Part shown: positions 21,913 through 33,844 of the stretch, piece by piece
Layout: every line of letters begins with the position of its first letter
Position numbering within the stretch: the stretch's first letter is position 1
Source: Bemisia tabaci
Lineage: Eukaryota; Arthropoda; Insecta; Hemiptera; Aleyrodidae
Reading direction: 5' to 3'
Length of the DNA: 64,000 nucleotides
Assembly (NCBI RefSeq): GCF_918797505.1
Contig: NC_092797.1
Coordinates: forward strand, 3,010,288 to 3,074,287
Notes under the pieces: generated by a model
Told to the model about the DNA's origin: nothing
The model's input: the letters and a program-made list of their open reading frames with translations, nothing else
Database searches by the model: none
Translations under genes and position numbers: made by a program

Positions 21913-22372
21913 AATTTATCCTCGTGTAGGAAAGCGGAATTTTGGCAACGCTGCTTGGAATGTTGGAGTACCGGGACAATTATCCGTAACGTCCTTTGCA
22001 GGAAAGACGCATGGCCACTCATGCGCGACTACGCACGCGTGTCCCTGGAGCATCTGTCCCTTCAAGCATCCACCTCCCGATCCACGACGGAAAAAAACAG
22101 TTGGTCGCCAAAGCAAAATGAAATTAAATGGCCCCAAAACAATGAGTCGGTGATGGCACGCCGGGCCCAGCTATGAGACCAAACGGATCGCTATTGTTGT
22201 CAAAACAGGTCGAAAACTCGTACTTATTTCACTTATATTGCACGCCCTTGAGGGAAAAGGGCCTAAGTTTCGAGCCAACTCTCTCAGCGCAGGGTGCCTC
22301 TTAAAGATGAAAACCATGAGTCAGAGCACAAACCATGATTTTTCATATCCCCATCGAATACGCATGCTATTT

Positions 22373-22621
22373 GGACCGAGTTCATCAGAAAGAAACCAAC
22401 TCACATTTTTTAAAAAAAAATTGAATTAAGAGTTTTTGAGTTCCAATAGTCCTAGATACTCCCCTCCTAAAAACTCAAATTTGAGACAAAAAAAATTAGT
22501 TGGTGTTAAAGGGGGTTAAAGTTTATTTTCCACATTGAGCCTCATGGAGAAAAAGACTTCAAACCTCTTTTTCTCAGTTTCAACTTTATGTGGGTTGGTT
22601 CCTTTCCTTTAAATTCGGTCC
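22373..22621. mobile_element. Family F MITE, ATTT target
   Basis: Ends GGACCGAGTTCATCAGAAAG and CCTTTCCTTTAAATTCGGTCC, flanked by ATTT on both sides (22369-22372, 22622-22625). 249 bp, no coding. Counterpart in copy 2 at 61721-61957. Confidence 0.75.
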
Positions 22622-22829
22622 ATTTGACAGTCATTTTATAGTGCTAAAAGTGACAGCACTAAGCGATCATGTGGAGGAAGGGTGTATTGTATAAACCAAA
22701 ATCTTACACTTTTGTTTTTCTCGTCTACTTTCTTCGACCTTCCTCGGGTGATCCTGGTTTTATTACAGAGGGTATATAAAATGGAGAATTAGCACCAAAA
22801 AAAATTTATATCTGCATCTGTGAGTGCTT

Positions 22830-23340
22830 ACTGAAATGCGTTCGCAGTATTTTCCATAAATTTTTTTTATATACAAGAAATTGTAGAATGATAGAATTAA
22901 AAGTGAGAAAATCCACCGCCATTTGACGTCATCAGGCGGAATTTCCCATTTAAATACATGTATTTCAGCATATTAGATCACTTGGATTGCATTTTGTAAA
23001 AAGGAACCACTAGCATTGCAATGTTGCTAAGATTGTGCAACTTCTTTTGTCTTGAGGAAAAACCCGATTATCCCTTAATAGTTTCTATTTTACTCGCTAA
23101 AAACTGTAAATATTAGACAAAAATTACCATCTACATTTCATATAGTTTTTCACAATATCCGCAATTTTATTGCAAAGGATGAAGTTGCACAATCTTAGCA
23201 TAATTGCAATGCTAGTGGTTCCTTTTTGCAAAATGCAATCCACTTGGTCATAACTCCTCTAATAATAATCTTTCATTTTAGAAACTAAGGATATTCACAT
23301 GCTCATTGTCACTCAGTAGTTTCTACTTAAACACGCAATT
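22830..23340 (-). repeat. Family N repeat, minus orientation, split by a family D MITE
   Basis: Reads TTTGACGTCATCAGGCGG, then TACATGTATTTCAGCATATTAG, the reverse complement of the family N core seen at 23870-24190. With that copy it makes a large imperfect inverted pair around the GC-rich block at 23400-23760. Confidence 0.55.
22984..23241. mobile_element. Family D MITE with empty site in copy 2
   Basis: 258 bp, ends GGATTGCATTTTGTAAAAAG and CCTTTTTGCAAAATGCAATCC, flanked by ACTT at 22980-22983 and 23242-23245. In copy 2 the site is uninterrupted (GATCACTTGGTTATAAC, ACTT at 62309-62312). This fixes the element ends and the 4-bp duplication. Inner arms (CATTGCAATG, GATTGTGCAACTTC / GAAGTTGCACAATC) also pair. 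Confidence 0.92.
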
Positions 23341-23657
23341 TACACAATTTCTAACACCTGCAAATTCTCTAAAAAAATCGACATTTTTTCATGTTTACCG
23401 AAAGTTGACTTCCGTCGGTTACGCCCCTCCTCAATAACCCGTTCAATTCTGTCCTCATTGGAAATGGACATGGGCGGCAACATGGGAGTGCATGTTGCAG
23501 CCCCAAGCCGCGGAGGGCGCAGCCTAACGACTGCTGCTGGCTGGGAGCACGAGCTATGGGTGGTTGGCCAGGAACCGGAAACGGTGTCTTTGAGGCGCGC
23601 GCGCGCACCGGAAACGCTCTTATCAGGGGCACCCAAGAATGGCCCAACCGGTATCAT
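23340..23657 (-). CDS. Possible coding exon conserved between the two copies
   Basis: The minus-strand frame runs from ATG at 23657 to a stop at 23340, about 105 codons. It begins MIPVGPFLGAPDKSVSG and later has SNEDRIERVIEEGRNRRKS. Copy 2 (62407-62718) keeps the same frame despite a 6-bp deletion, which removes exactly two codons. Differences include silent changes (TCC/TCT, GTT/GTC, GAG/GAA) and several replacements (S/T, M/T, K/N). The plus-strand alternative acquires a stop in copy 2, so the minus strand is the better reading. Middle codons are GC-rich. No known domain, and no clear splice sites. Confidence 0.33.
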   Translation of the reverse strand: MIPVGPFLGAPDKSVSGARARLKDTVSGSWPTTHSSCSQPAAVVRLRPPRLGAATCTPMLPPMSISNEDRIERVIEEGRNRRKSTFGKHEKMSIFLENLQVLEIV

Positions 23658-23869
23658 CGCTCTTCGGAGCTGCTGGAGCCTCGAGACAACTCACCGATAG
23701 AGCCGTCTCTCGCCACAGCCTTGCCACGGTTAGCATTTTATTATGCATAAATAAACGTATTTATCCTCAAAAGAGCTATGTTGCTCACTCAAACTTCATG
23801 CTCATGCTCATAGTTTCTTTTAGCATACATACGTCCAAATGGTGAAATGGAGAGTTTCCGAATGTATGA

Positions 23870-24190
23870 AATGGAAATTTCATGTTTAAAATGAAACCAC
23901 TAAGAGAACTGAGCACAATGAAATCCTTTGTTTCTAAATTGAACAATATTATTGGATGAAATGTGACAATATCACCTAATCTGCTAAAATACATGTGTTT
24001 TAATGGGGTATACTGCCAGATGACGTCACAAAGCGGCATATTTTCTCAATTTTGAATCTATTTACTTACAATTCTCAATCTCAGAAAAAAATTACGAAAA
24101 ATACTGCAAACTAAGCTGAACTGAGGACTCTTAGAAGAAGCAATACATTTATTGTCTGCAAATTCCCAATTCAGACGTACGTGCTCGTTG
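23870..24190 (+). repeat. Family N repeat, plus orientation
   Basis: TTTCTAAATTGAACAATATT, then GTGTTTTAATGGGGTATAC, then CCAGATGACGTCACAAAGCGG and TTTTGAATCTATTT. The partner in copy 2 is near 63230-63480. Confidence 0.55.
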
Positions 24191-24479
24191 ATACGCGTAA
24201 TATTACAAATCGTATTTTTTATCCTTATCCGTGGTTTTTATCCTGAAAAAATCGCCCTTTGCTGTGAGAGATGACGCAGAAGTGACACCCTTTATCCACC
24301 AATAGGTAGACATTCAAATGTGAAAAAACATGTTTAGAAAGCAATTTTGGTAAAATCCCTCGATAATGAGATGCGTCTTGCCTCAAAGAATAGTATTCCG
24401 TCGAAACTAACTTTCTGAAAATCTGGCGGCTTTAGTCTTTTTCAAATAAGCCGTTCAACTAAAACCGATAAGATACTCA

Positions 24480-24687
24480 AATTGCTGCAAGCAACTATTA
24501 CTGCTCCTGAGTCGCTTACATTGCCTACCAGCTCATTGAAGGCGAACCGGTGAGAATGAGCGCTAAACACGGTGAATGCATTAATTAGGCACCACTGGAC
24601 GGACACTGAAACTGATGAATCGCTCAAACTGCTACAAGCAACTATTACTGCTCCTGAGCCACTCACATTGTCTACCAGCGTATTGAA
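24480..24687. repeat. Two-unit direct repeat, about 150-bp step
   Basis: CAAGCAACTATTACTGCTCC occurs at about 24488 and again at about 24637, each followed by a TGAGYC(G/A)CT and CTACCAGC..ATTGAAGGCGAAC context. Also present in copy 2 (near 63803 and 63948). Confidence 0.7.
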
Positions 24688-27316
24688 GGCGAACTGATAC
24701 GAATCACGTGCTCAAGTAGAATATCGTTTTTTCTTTGAGCGGAAAGTTTGAGTTTATTCATGAAAAAGCGTTAATATCTTGGTTGGGAGTTAGTTTCGTT
24801 GATTTTCGTCGTGTACATCGCGTTCTACGAACAATTTTGATGAGAAAACATGTATCATAATACTTAAAGTCGCACCTTGTTTAGTGGTCATTATCATCGA
24901 AGCTTCACGCTCATGAGAGATTTTTATGCTCGACGCGACGGATGGCGCGAGGATGTAATTTTAGCGTGAAGAACCATTTGCGTCCCGTAACATCCGCTCT
25001 TCTTGAGGACCAGACGATATTGACAGCTTGGGTAAATATTTGAATCAGATTTGCCGATCTTCCCTCGATTTCATTCTCTCCCATGCGGAAAAACGAAAAT
25101 GTATGTATCCACACGAAAAAAACTGACAACATCGACTGGGAAGCTACTACCATTTTTCCCACGGCTCTGCCCTGCTAATCCGAAACCACATAACTCCATC
25201 AAGAATCTAATGTACACACGCGGTTTCCGATTAAGGCGGCGGGGCTGATTGGCCATGGTTAGTCTCGATCAGCTCCGCCACCGATACCCCGTCTTCTCCT
25301 ACTGCGTTGTTGCCTTTTCAACGAATTAACTGTTCACTCTAAATGAGAATTATCGAGTTTTCTGCCCAACTTTGCACTTTGTGTGGGTACTATCATACAC
25401 TGAGAAACGTGCAATTTATTACAGAAAATGAATGGATGAGAGTGATGTTGAATGAAAATTCCCCTCGGTGTAAAACTGATTGTTCCTAATCTATGAGAAC
25501 GAGAGCACGGTGGCTTGTAGGTTTTTACAGGAGAAACACACACTGAACTTTTGGCAAATTAATAATAATAATAGTAAGAGATTTTTCATGAATTACGTTA
25601 AGCCTTAAGAGCAAGGGTCTAAATTTTCGTGGTGATACGCGAAAAAACCCATTTTTCAAAGAGTCTTTGGGAACTAAACAGCAAGCGCTAAAAACGTTTC
25701 CCAATCACTTAAAGATCTAAGTTGAATTCAGTTTTTTTTGATCAACTGACTTGTTCTATGTTTCGATGTATGATATATATTAACGAATTACTCCTAATAA
25801 CCTGTTTTTTAGTTTTTCCATCGTCATGTTCAATAGTATGCCTTCGTAAGTGAAAAAACCAAATTTCAAATGCAAAGACGTAGAATTGTATCAAGAGGCT
25901 TAAATTCATTTTTTTCAGTTCATATTAAAAACGTGATTACTTAGAGAGAAAGTAAATAGTTTCCCAGGAAAAATACATTTAGTTTTTTTGAGTATCACAC
26001 TTACGCTGAAAATTAAGGAATCCGCGTTAAATCCTTCATCTTTTTTGGTGCCTCAAAACATCATTACGTACCTGCAACACATAGAGATATATAGAAATAT
26101 TAGTCACGTAACTAGGAAAAGTTGTCATTGATGTAAAAATGGATTTAAGTCTATGAAATCTGTAGGTCTACCTTCCTGGCCGATATTCTAGTTTTAAGAT
26201 AAGCTTCACCTAAAGTTAGGATCATTTTCCATTCATCAATTTGAAAATCTAGCCACAAAATTACAAAAATGGCAAAGTTTCTTCTTTGTCCCACAAAATC
26301 GTCAGTTTGCAGATAGGCGCTATTGTTCCTTAATCATCGATATCCAATTCAAGTCAATTTCTCATCTTCTAATATTAGAAAACGTCATTTGCAATCATAT
26401 ACTGATTAAATCTAACCTGGCAATGAGGTTCTTTAAATAAATTATTCAATGTGTGCTCCAAAAACCGAAGTTATAAAATATTTATTCGTTTTATTTTCGC
26501 GTTGAAGAAAATCCTTTCATCCTCTCCTGATCGGACGTGAGAATCAATAAGATTCTCGACTCCTAGGTACCACGAAACCCATTGACCGCTGATTAGTTTC
26601 TTAAAGAACAATCAGCGAACAACAAAGGGCAATACACGTGAACCGCTCCCATAAATCGTTACGTCACATAAATCTGGCCAAGGAACTGCACCGGACTGAT
26701 AAGATTTTTCTTCTTTCTTTTACAAACGAGTAACATTCTCTGTCAAAAGCTTTAAAAAATCACCGCACGTAGTCTCGGAGACGAGCTCTGACTTAAACCC
26801 TTCTCCTTTCAGCTTAGTTTTAGCTGGAAAGAAAATTCCTCGGACTTGGAACTTCGAACTTGGATTGATGAGAATTTTTTTTTTGCTCTGAGGTTAAACC
26901 TTGAAGGGGAAATACTCTGATTTCTCCTGAAGGAATTAAACGTCCTCGTTTTTATCAATCTACTTAATTTCGCCGACAAGCTAAAGCTTGTGGTTTCTGG
27001 TAGTTTAAAATTGATACATATTATCAGTGAGAAGTCTGATGGATTAACATATTGATGACGTTATCAAAATTGGTCTACATTTTACAATACGCAACACTTT
27101 TTCGGGCTTATCCCAGAGGCAACATTTCGTTTTTTCCCAGTCGATGGAATGTAAATCCATTTCAAGGTTGCAAAATTGACTCAAATCATTCAATTTTACG
27201 TATAAATAGAATATAATTGTGCAATGTGAATCCAAAATTTTCCTGATTTTTTGTGTTAAGAAGAAAAATCAGTCATTATTAATTAAAAATTTATGAGAGT
27301 TTCCTGCCTACACTAC
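24688..27316. other. No gene seen
   Basis: Long AT-rich stretch with no MITE of the families defined here and no coding signal. The copy-1 duplication may continue here, but its partner lies beyond the window. Confidence 0.5.
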
Positions 27317-27320
27317 AATT

Positions 27321-27577
27321 GGATTGCATTTTGCAAAAAGGAACCAGGATCATTGCAATGATGCAAAGATTGTGCAACTTCTTCTGCCTTGGAAGAAATA
27401 CCTGATTATCCATTAACAGTTTCTATTTTGCTCGCTAAAAACTGTAAATATAAGACAAAAATTCCCATGTAAATTTCATATTTTTACATGATTTCAGTAT
27501 TTTTGTTGCGAAGTGTGAAGTCGCACAATCTTAGCATCATTGCAATGCTTCTGGTCCCTTTTTGCAAAATGCAATCC
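27321..27577. mobile_element. Family D MITE, AATT target
   Basis: 257 bp, ends GGATTGCATTTTGCAAAAAG and CCCTTTTTGCAAAATGCAATCC, flanked by AATT at 27317-27320 and 27578-27581. Inner pairing ATTGTGCAACTTCT / GTCGCACAATCTTAG. Confidence 0.88.
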
Positions 27578-28013
27578 AATTAAGAGTGGGCATTTTGCAA
27601 CGTTCAAATGTAGTTACGTTCTTTCGTCTAAAGAACGAAGATATGTGCCATTACGGTGGCCCAAATTTGGCAATGTCGGACTTTTCTTGATCTTACCCCT
27701 GAAATTGATTAATTTGATTACCATTGGCGAATCCTTTATCGAAATAATTCGAATGCATTCTCTACTAAGGGATCCCTCACCTTTGGCTCATCGATTTAAA
27801 TATTGCCCCGCACACACACAGTGGTAGACCACAGTTAGTTGAAAGGGTAGTCCAATTATTTCGATACGGGCATCGCCGACGGTATTATTTGTCGTGTGCC
27901 AACAATTGAAGGAAACCATACAAAGTGCTTAAGCGAGCCAAGAATATCCACATGGACTGGTTTGAAATCATAGGTAAGTATTGCACAAGAGCTTTTTTAG
28001 CTCATCTCACGGT

Positions 28014-28600
28014 CGAGCAACTATTTTAACTCCGATGTAGACATATTGCATATCCTCGCAGTTGAAGGCAAATCATACATCCAGATATTATCATTTGAAC
28101 CGAGTACTGCAGAGGAGCTGTTTCACTTCATCTCCTGATCGAGCAACTATTTTAACTCCGATGTACGCATATTGCCTATCCTCGCAATTGAAGGCATATT
28201 ATACATCCAAACATTATCATTTGAACCAAGTACTGTAGAGGAGCTGTTCCACTTCATCTCCTGATCGAGCAACTGTTTTAACTCCGATGTACGCATATTG
28301 CCTATCCTCGCAATTGAAGGCAAATCATACATCCAGACATTATCATTGAACTACGTGCTACACAAGACCTGTTTTACTTCATCTCACGACCGAGCAACTA
28401 TTTTAACTCCGATGTAGACATATTGCCTATCCTCGCAATCGAAGGCAAATCATACATCCAGACATTATCATTGAACTACGTGCTACACAAGACCTGTTTT
28501 ACTTCATCTCACGACCGAGCAACTATTTTAACTCCGATATAGACATATTGCCTATCCTCGCAATTAAAGGCAAATCATACAACCATACATTTTTACCACA
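28014..28600. repeat. Minisatellite, 125-126-bp unit, about five copies
   Basis: Units begin CGAGCAACTATTTTAACTCC at 28014, 28140, 28266, 28391 and 28516 (steps of 126, 126, 125 and 125). Each has CCTATCCTCGCAATTGAAGG and ATCATACATCCAGACATTAT. A partial unit precedes (27985-28013). Neighbouring units are very alike, so spread by recent unequal exchange is likely. The 125-bp steps break any reading frame, so the open frame across it is not a gene. Confidence 0.92.
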
Positions 28601-30339
28601 CAATCATTATCAACATGAACCATATGGGCCCTAAATGAACGTGGTGAGTCTACACAGAGCGCATACATTCGTTTAGCGATGATTGTAAAAAAGAAGGAGA
28701 TGCCTTATGCACTATTGATTTTGATTTGCTCTTAAAATAAAGTAAAAACATATTTTACAATTTATTCGAGAAATATTATCAATGAAAAATGATTGCATGC
28801 CAGGCCGATGATTTTATTTTAAAATATTTCCTGGGTACCTTTGAGAAGTTTTTTTCATTTTCATTTTGCCCCGAGACGAATTTTACATCATTGCTACTTA
28901 CATACTTATTCTCGTGCTTGTTTCTCCGATCAAAGCGTCACCAATCACGTTGACCACCACTCAGATCAGAGGATAAAAAAGTATCTCCGATGGTCCCAAT
29001 TTTCTCAGCACATCCTATCTATTTTCCTTTGAGGCTGAGCTGGAGAGGGAGGGGGGGGGGAGCAAATTAGGAAATTAGGTCCTTCTTTCCGCGAGGGACT
29101 GCACAAAACTCCCACGAACTAACTCAATTACGCATCAATCAAAAAAAGCGCTCATACATGAGCAGATGCTTGACAGATCGGACAGTCATAAATACGAAAA
29201 AAAAGGTCCGATCTTAGACCAGTATTTTTACTAGTTAACAAGACTAGCATGCGGAATAAATAAATAAAAAAAAATCATTTATGTCTTACTCTATAATGTA
29301 AAACCACACGAAGGATATGTCACGCATGACCCTTGAGGCGCAAAAAGCATCGGATGGTTCGACCGCGAAGAGAGAACTACACTATTGCACTTAGATCTTT
29401 TTTTAAAATTCACGATTTATATATGCCTAATTTGCTCAAAGCCATCCAAATCATACATAAATTAGACTACATTTTGCAACAAGGAACTACTATTTCAGCC
29501 TTAATCATAAAAACATCTATGTGAACTTAAAATCTGATAGCACATACAGGATTTCTACTGGTCCGAAAAATCCGGAGGCAGCACTTACATTTTGAAGACA
29601 TTCCGGAAGTGCTGAATAAACACGGAAATCCCTAAGAAAAATCCAGAATGTTCCGTTTTATACCACGCGTGTTCTTTAAGCCAGCTTGGAAAGTACGCAA
29701 TGCCTTGTGCATTGCAGTCATTGCACATTGATTCTTGTTGTAGTATTTGCCCGTTAGATTGCGCTTCATGTCACAAATAAACCTCAAATTTGGTAGCTGC
29801 CTTATTTTTGTGGCGGACCGCGTGTAAATTTCGAAAAGCACACAAAGGTGTACTTTTTCCCGTTGAAAAGGTACTGAATTTTTGGGAAAGGACCGGGAAT
29901 GTACTGATTTCTGCCAACTAGTTTTAGTAAATATCCTGCACATGTGTTGTTTTCTTAAATTAACCAAAATTAATAGTTCCTCACTAAAAAATGTAGTCCG
30001 ATTCATGTGGCAACGCGGCAGTGGACATTGGTCACGTCTTAACATTTGATTACGAACACCTCCACCCGGAGCGCTGACGGCGGTGATTTTTCAACCTTCA
30101 TCGCGGCTCCCATTATTCAAATTGGCCCGGAATGAGCTGCAATCCGGCCCGGTGCATGGGGTCCCGCAAACAAAGGGCAAATCAAGGGGCAAAAACTTGA
30201 TGAAAAATGGGGAATGCAACAAAAACGCGGCCACGGGAGTGTAGTCCGGAGTGTGAACCTATAGCGAATGAAGACTTCTCGGGGGCCCCGGCCTGAATAG
30301 TACGCGGCGCCGCCTCCGCTCACTTTTAGGAGAATAACT
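28601..30339. other. No gene seen
   Basis: AT-rich background. A worn family E half is near 29455-29520 (TAGACTACATTTTGCAACAAGG). The 137-codon minus-strand frame at 29632-30045 has no recognisable features. 30120-30320 is locally GC-rich. Confidence 0.45.
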
Positions 30340-30718
30340 GGACGTATTTCTACCAAACAGACCTATGTGGAGGTGAGAAATATGGAGTGTGCTCTAGAAA
30401 GCTGCATAAGAAGCAATGTAAAAGTGGGCGTGATTCCTTTTCAAGAATTGGAAAAGCGGGATTTTACATTCTATCAAACAGACCTATGTGCCAACTGAAT
30501 GCGGAACTCATGAGCCGCGGGCATGGCAAGAGAGCATTGTAGACAGGGCTCATGAGTTAAAGCGCCCCGAGGACGATCCCCCGAGGCTCCCCCGCTTTTT
30601 CATTGCCGCTGACGTCACTGGCGCTTTATTATTCTCATTCACTCTTACGGCCAGAGAACTAACGAGCACACCCCATATTTCTCACCGCCACATAGGTCTG
30701 TTTGGTAGAAATACGTCC
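30340..30718. mobile_element. Family C-like long MITE
   Basis: Outer arms GGACGTATTTCTACCAAAC..AGACCTATGTGG..GTGAGAAATATGG and the complementary CCATATTTCTCACCGCCAC..AGGTCTGTTTGGTAGAAATACGTCC, about 45 bp each. Inside, a second partial terminal sequence (CTATCAAACAGACCTATGTG, near 30473) and GGGCTCATGAG suggest that a smaller relative lies inside a larger one. 379 bp. Confidence 0.75.
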
Positions 30719-30764
30719 AACTTTGGCGCCGCCACGATCTAGCCTTCTCTGTGGAGCATTATTT

Positions 30765-31019
30765 GGATTGCATTTTGCAAAAAGGAACCGAGAGCATTCC
30801 AATGTCGCTAAGATCGCGTAACTTTTTTTACCTTACAAATATGAACTGAACATCTAAACAAGTTTTGTCTTTACTCCCGATAAACTATGAATCCTGGACG
30901 AACATTGCCTTGATAAATTTAATTTTTCCATGATTTCAGTCATTTCTTGTTAAGAATGTAAGTTGCACAATCCTAGCAACATTGGAATGCTTTTGGTTCC
31001 TTTTTCTAAAATGCAATAC
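30765..31019. mobile_element. Family D MITE, ATTT target
   Basis: 255 bp, ends GGATTGCATTTTGCAAAAAG and CCTTTTTCTAAAATGCAATAC, flanked by ATTT at 30761-30764 and 31020-31023. Same inner pairs as the other copies. Confidence 0.88.
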
Positions 31020-31281
31020 ATTTAATAGAAGCAGTGTGGACCTTTGGAATCCATTTTTGATTGAAATCGAGTTTTTTCGTGATTTGAATTGCACAGTGGC
31101 CATGCTGCATTGTATTAAAGGAGATTAAAACCACATAGCGTCATTTTGCTGACAAAAGAGCATTGTTACACCTGGAGATGAGCCCGGGAAAGTATTGTAC
31201 TATAGGTAGAACAGGGTTCATTGCAAGGTGCAGCCACGTCCTTAAGTCAGGAGGATGACGATATGAAGTCATCTCTGTGTA

Positions 31282-31923
31282 AATGGGCCTGTTGCAAACT
31301 TTTGCTAGAGCAAAAATATGAGTTGTCTCTATCAGTAAATGTCTCAAAAATCACGATTACCGCATCGGCAAGGTTTGAAATGCACTCTTAACATCACAAT
31401 CTGCGCAAGAAATTAGCGCTTTTTTGAGCTTCTCGCTTCAAAAACGATACTACGGCACAGGTGAACATTTCGTTCTATTCAAACCCTTCTGCAATAGCAA
31501 TACCCAACATAGCTGACGACGTTTGCGTGCGCAAATCGCAATCCGGAAGCAAATGTGTCAACCAAAGCGGATCTTTATCAACGCGAGGAAATCGTGAATG
31601 TGAACACGCTGGGTTGTTAACAAATGGTTAGAATGTCGTCCAAGCACATGTGTTTTGGTGGATTGGCGTCGGCTATGTTTAATTTTGTGTAGTATCCTAG
31701 TGCATGGGGGTTGGATGAAACGACACCTCTGACGAAATGTTCGCCTGTGCCGTTGTATAGTTTTTGAAGCGGGAAGCTCAAAAAAATGCTCATGTCTTTC
31801 GGAGAATGTGGACTTAAAAGTGCATTTCAAACTTAACCAATGCGCTCATCGTGATTTTTGAGACACTTACTGATAGAAACATCTCTTATTTTTGCTGTAG
31901 CAAAAGTTTGCAACAGGCCCATT
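31282..31923. mobile_element. 642-bp foldback element
   Basis: Arms of about 200 bp, 31282-31485 and 31730-31923. Tips AATGGGCCTGTTGCAAACTT and AAGTTTGCAACAGGCCCATT. Inside both arms are TCTCAAAAATCACGAT and GAAATGCACTCTTAA (or complements). The arms differ by scattered substitutions and small indels. No reading frame of interest. No clear target duplication. A fragment of the arm also lies in copy 2 near 60895-61025. Confidence 0.8.
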
Positions 31924-32019
31924 GCTCTATATCTGTCTGGTTCTGAGGGTCACTAAGGAGCCCAAAGTTCATGGTCTCTCCTTCAAAGTTTTCTATACCC
32001 AAGCCTTGACGTGGCAACC

Positions 32020-32440
32020 CGGCTAAATCGGGCGCACCGGCCGGATTTTCCGCGGCCTCACCGAGGCTCCGGACTCACTCCTCTTTTCATTTTCATTTTC
32101 TCGGGCTCCCGTGGTCCCCGTCCCGAGCTGTCCCGGGGGCCGGGGGCTCCTCTAATTCGATCGATCCAGTTTTTTCCTCCCCTCCCCCCCGCCTCGGCCG
32201 CTGCGCTTCTTTTGACACGCCGCGTTAGCTGTAGGTTTACTGGAAACGCGGTTAATCGATGACGCAGCCACCCGTAACTAAGGATAAACATCGCTCATCG
32301 TTTGATGTTTGATGACGCCGTTCGCGACCTGGGTCCCGGTTCCGAGGGCGGGAAACCAGGTTGCCACTTTTTCTGATCGAATCTCGGGGTTGCAAGTTTG
32401 GGGAAACTTCGCTCTCTCCATTCGCTCCCCTACCCAGGAT
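32020..32440. promoter_or_regulatory. CpG-rich block, possible CpG island
   Basis: GC- and CpG-rich against AT-rich flanks, with CCGGCCGGATTTTCCGCGG, CCCGAGCTGTCCCGGGG, CGCCTCGGCCGCTGCGC and ACACGCCGCGTTAGC. Frames are open on both strands but match nothing known. It could be a promoter or 5' exon region; that is inference from composition. Confidence 0.35.
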
Positions 32441-32979
32441 GGCAAAATTTCATGAAAAATAAAATCTTGCAATTTCACGTGAATTGATTCAAGAAATTTC
32501 AGAAATTTGTGAATGATATTGAAAAATACTGGTTCCCTCTCATGTTTCGCAAAATGTAAAAAATTGATTTTCTTTTATTTTTCAGTGCTTGAGTGCGAGT
32601 TGCACACTCTATCCCCTGAAAAATATGAAATATTTCACAGCCTCGTGATATTTCATGAGATACTTCACTGAAATTTCAAATTTTTCATTGTTTTTTTACC
32701 TTTCATGCCACCCTGCCCCCACCCTCACTCCCCAATAATCAAAAACATTTGGAATTAACCATGAAAAAATTCCCTGACGTTTTCCCGAATTTCTTCCAAA
32801 CAGTAAAATCTCCGAGAAACAGATTCTGAAATTTTTTGACTTCTCCCTGCGTTTCCAAACCTTTCTATATGCAGGGCTAAATCGTTTGGAAGATCAGCAA
32901 AAATAAAATGTGTCACACACGTAATTAGACCAAATTAAGGGCTGCAATGCACACTAAACGCATGTGTTCGGCTCTCTAT
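32441..32979. other. No gene seen
   Basis: AT-rich background with repeated TTTCA and GAAAT motifs; nothing assigned. Confidence 0.5.
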
Positions 32980-33094
32980 CGTGAGCGTAAGGGCGTATCT
33001 CAACTTCCATATGAGCCCTATTTTACGTATTAATCCATGCTTTCTGGGGCTCATCAGGAAATCGAGATACGCCGTTACGTCCGAAGAGCGACGA
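32980..33094. mobile_element. Family B MITE
   Basis: GTGAGCGTAAGGGCGTATCTCAAC at the left is paired with ATCGAGATACGCCGTTACGT at the right, then GAAGAGCGACGA. The internal ATGAGCCC / GGGGCTCAT pair is kept. The left tip is eroded. Confidence 0.65.
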
Positions 33095-33640
33095 TGAGAA
33101 TTAATGCTAAGTGGATTTATGGAATACATATCGACGGTGAAACTACCAGACCACTATCTCAGTTTGTAACGTTGCAGACTTCCTATCAAACTTTATTTTA
33201 TAAATGGAAAACTACTCAACGTCAATTCGTGATAACTTTCAAGATTTTTCTTCTCTGTGCGAGGAAAACCCTCTAAAAATTACAGGTATGATATTGACTC
33301 GTTCTCCTTCAAAAAAATAAAATGGAAGTGAAGATTTTCCAAAACCGCAAACGAGATACGTGGTTTGGTGGTTCTGACGTCAACATACAGAATTTGCATA
33401 GTTCATGGTTCATTTATGCCCACATAGTTCCTTTTCCCATAATTATGTCCGATGAGCCATCAATATCATCCCATTTTAATCGCGCCATGTTATGTATCTT
33501 CAAATCGAAATATTCCACCGCCACGTACAAAATTTGGTGACTTTCCGAATGTATCAAAATTTCCAAATTTTCTCAGTCTCCTAAGAGTCTCACACCCCTA
33601 ATTATATTCATTTCACGATATGACAAGTATTGATTTTTCT
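33095..33640. other. No gene seen; family C fragment
   Basis: 33410-33450 (TTTATGCCCACATAGTTCC) is a family C end fragment. The rest is background. Confidence 0.45.
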
Positions 33641-33844
33641 GCACGGTCTGGCACCCGCGGCCGGAAAATTCCCTTAATAAAACGTTTACAGTGGATGAAG
33701 AGGGAAGGGGTGTCGTTAACGCCCGCGCGCCCAAAATCGGGCCCGGAGAAACCGTTCGCTTTTGAGAGCTCATCGATGGACGCCGCGCAGTGGGACCGCG
33801 CGCGCTCGTTTCAAAGGAAACTCCCGGGGGACGGAGGCAATTTG

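Larger units (their letters stand above)
15451..24687 (+). repeat. Large direct duplication, copy 1
   Basis: 9237 bp matching 50435-64000 in the same orientation. By eye the copies differ by a few per cent, with small indels and four clean insertion differences (see the elements at 22984, 54146, 59195 and 62821). The right limit is set by the end of the window, and the left limit by the gap before copy 2, so the duplication may be longer on both sides. It could be a paralogous segment or a second haplotype. Confidence 0.9.

Noticed and set aside
28147..28332. Repeat-bearing minus-strand frame
   Set aside because: Translation of the 126-bp minisatellite; 125-bp units break the frame.
29632..30045. 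137-codon minus-strand frame as a gene
   Set aside because: No domain, no splice-like edges, composition like the background.
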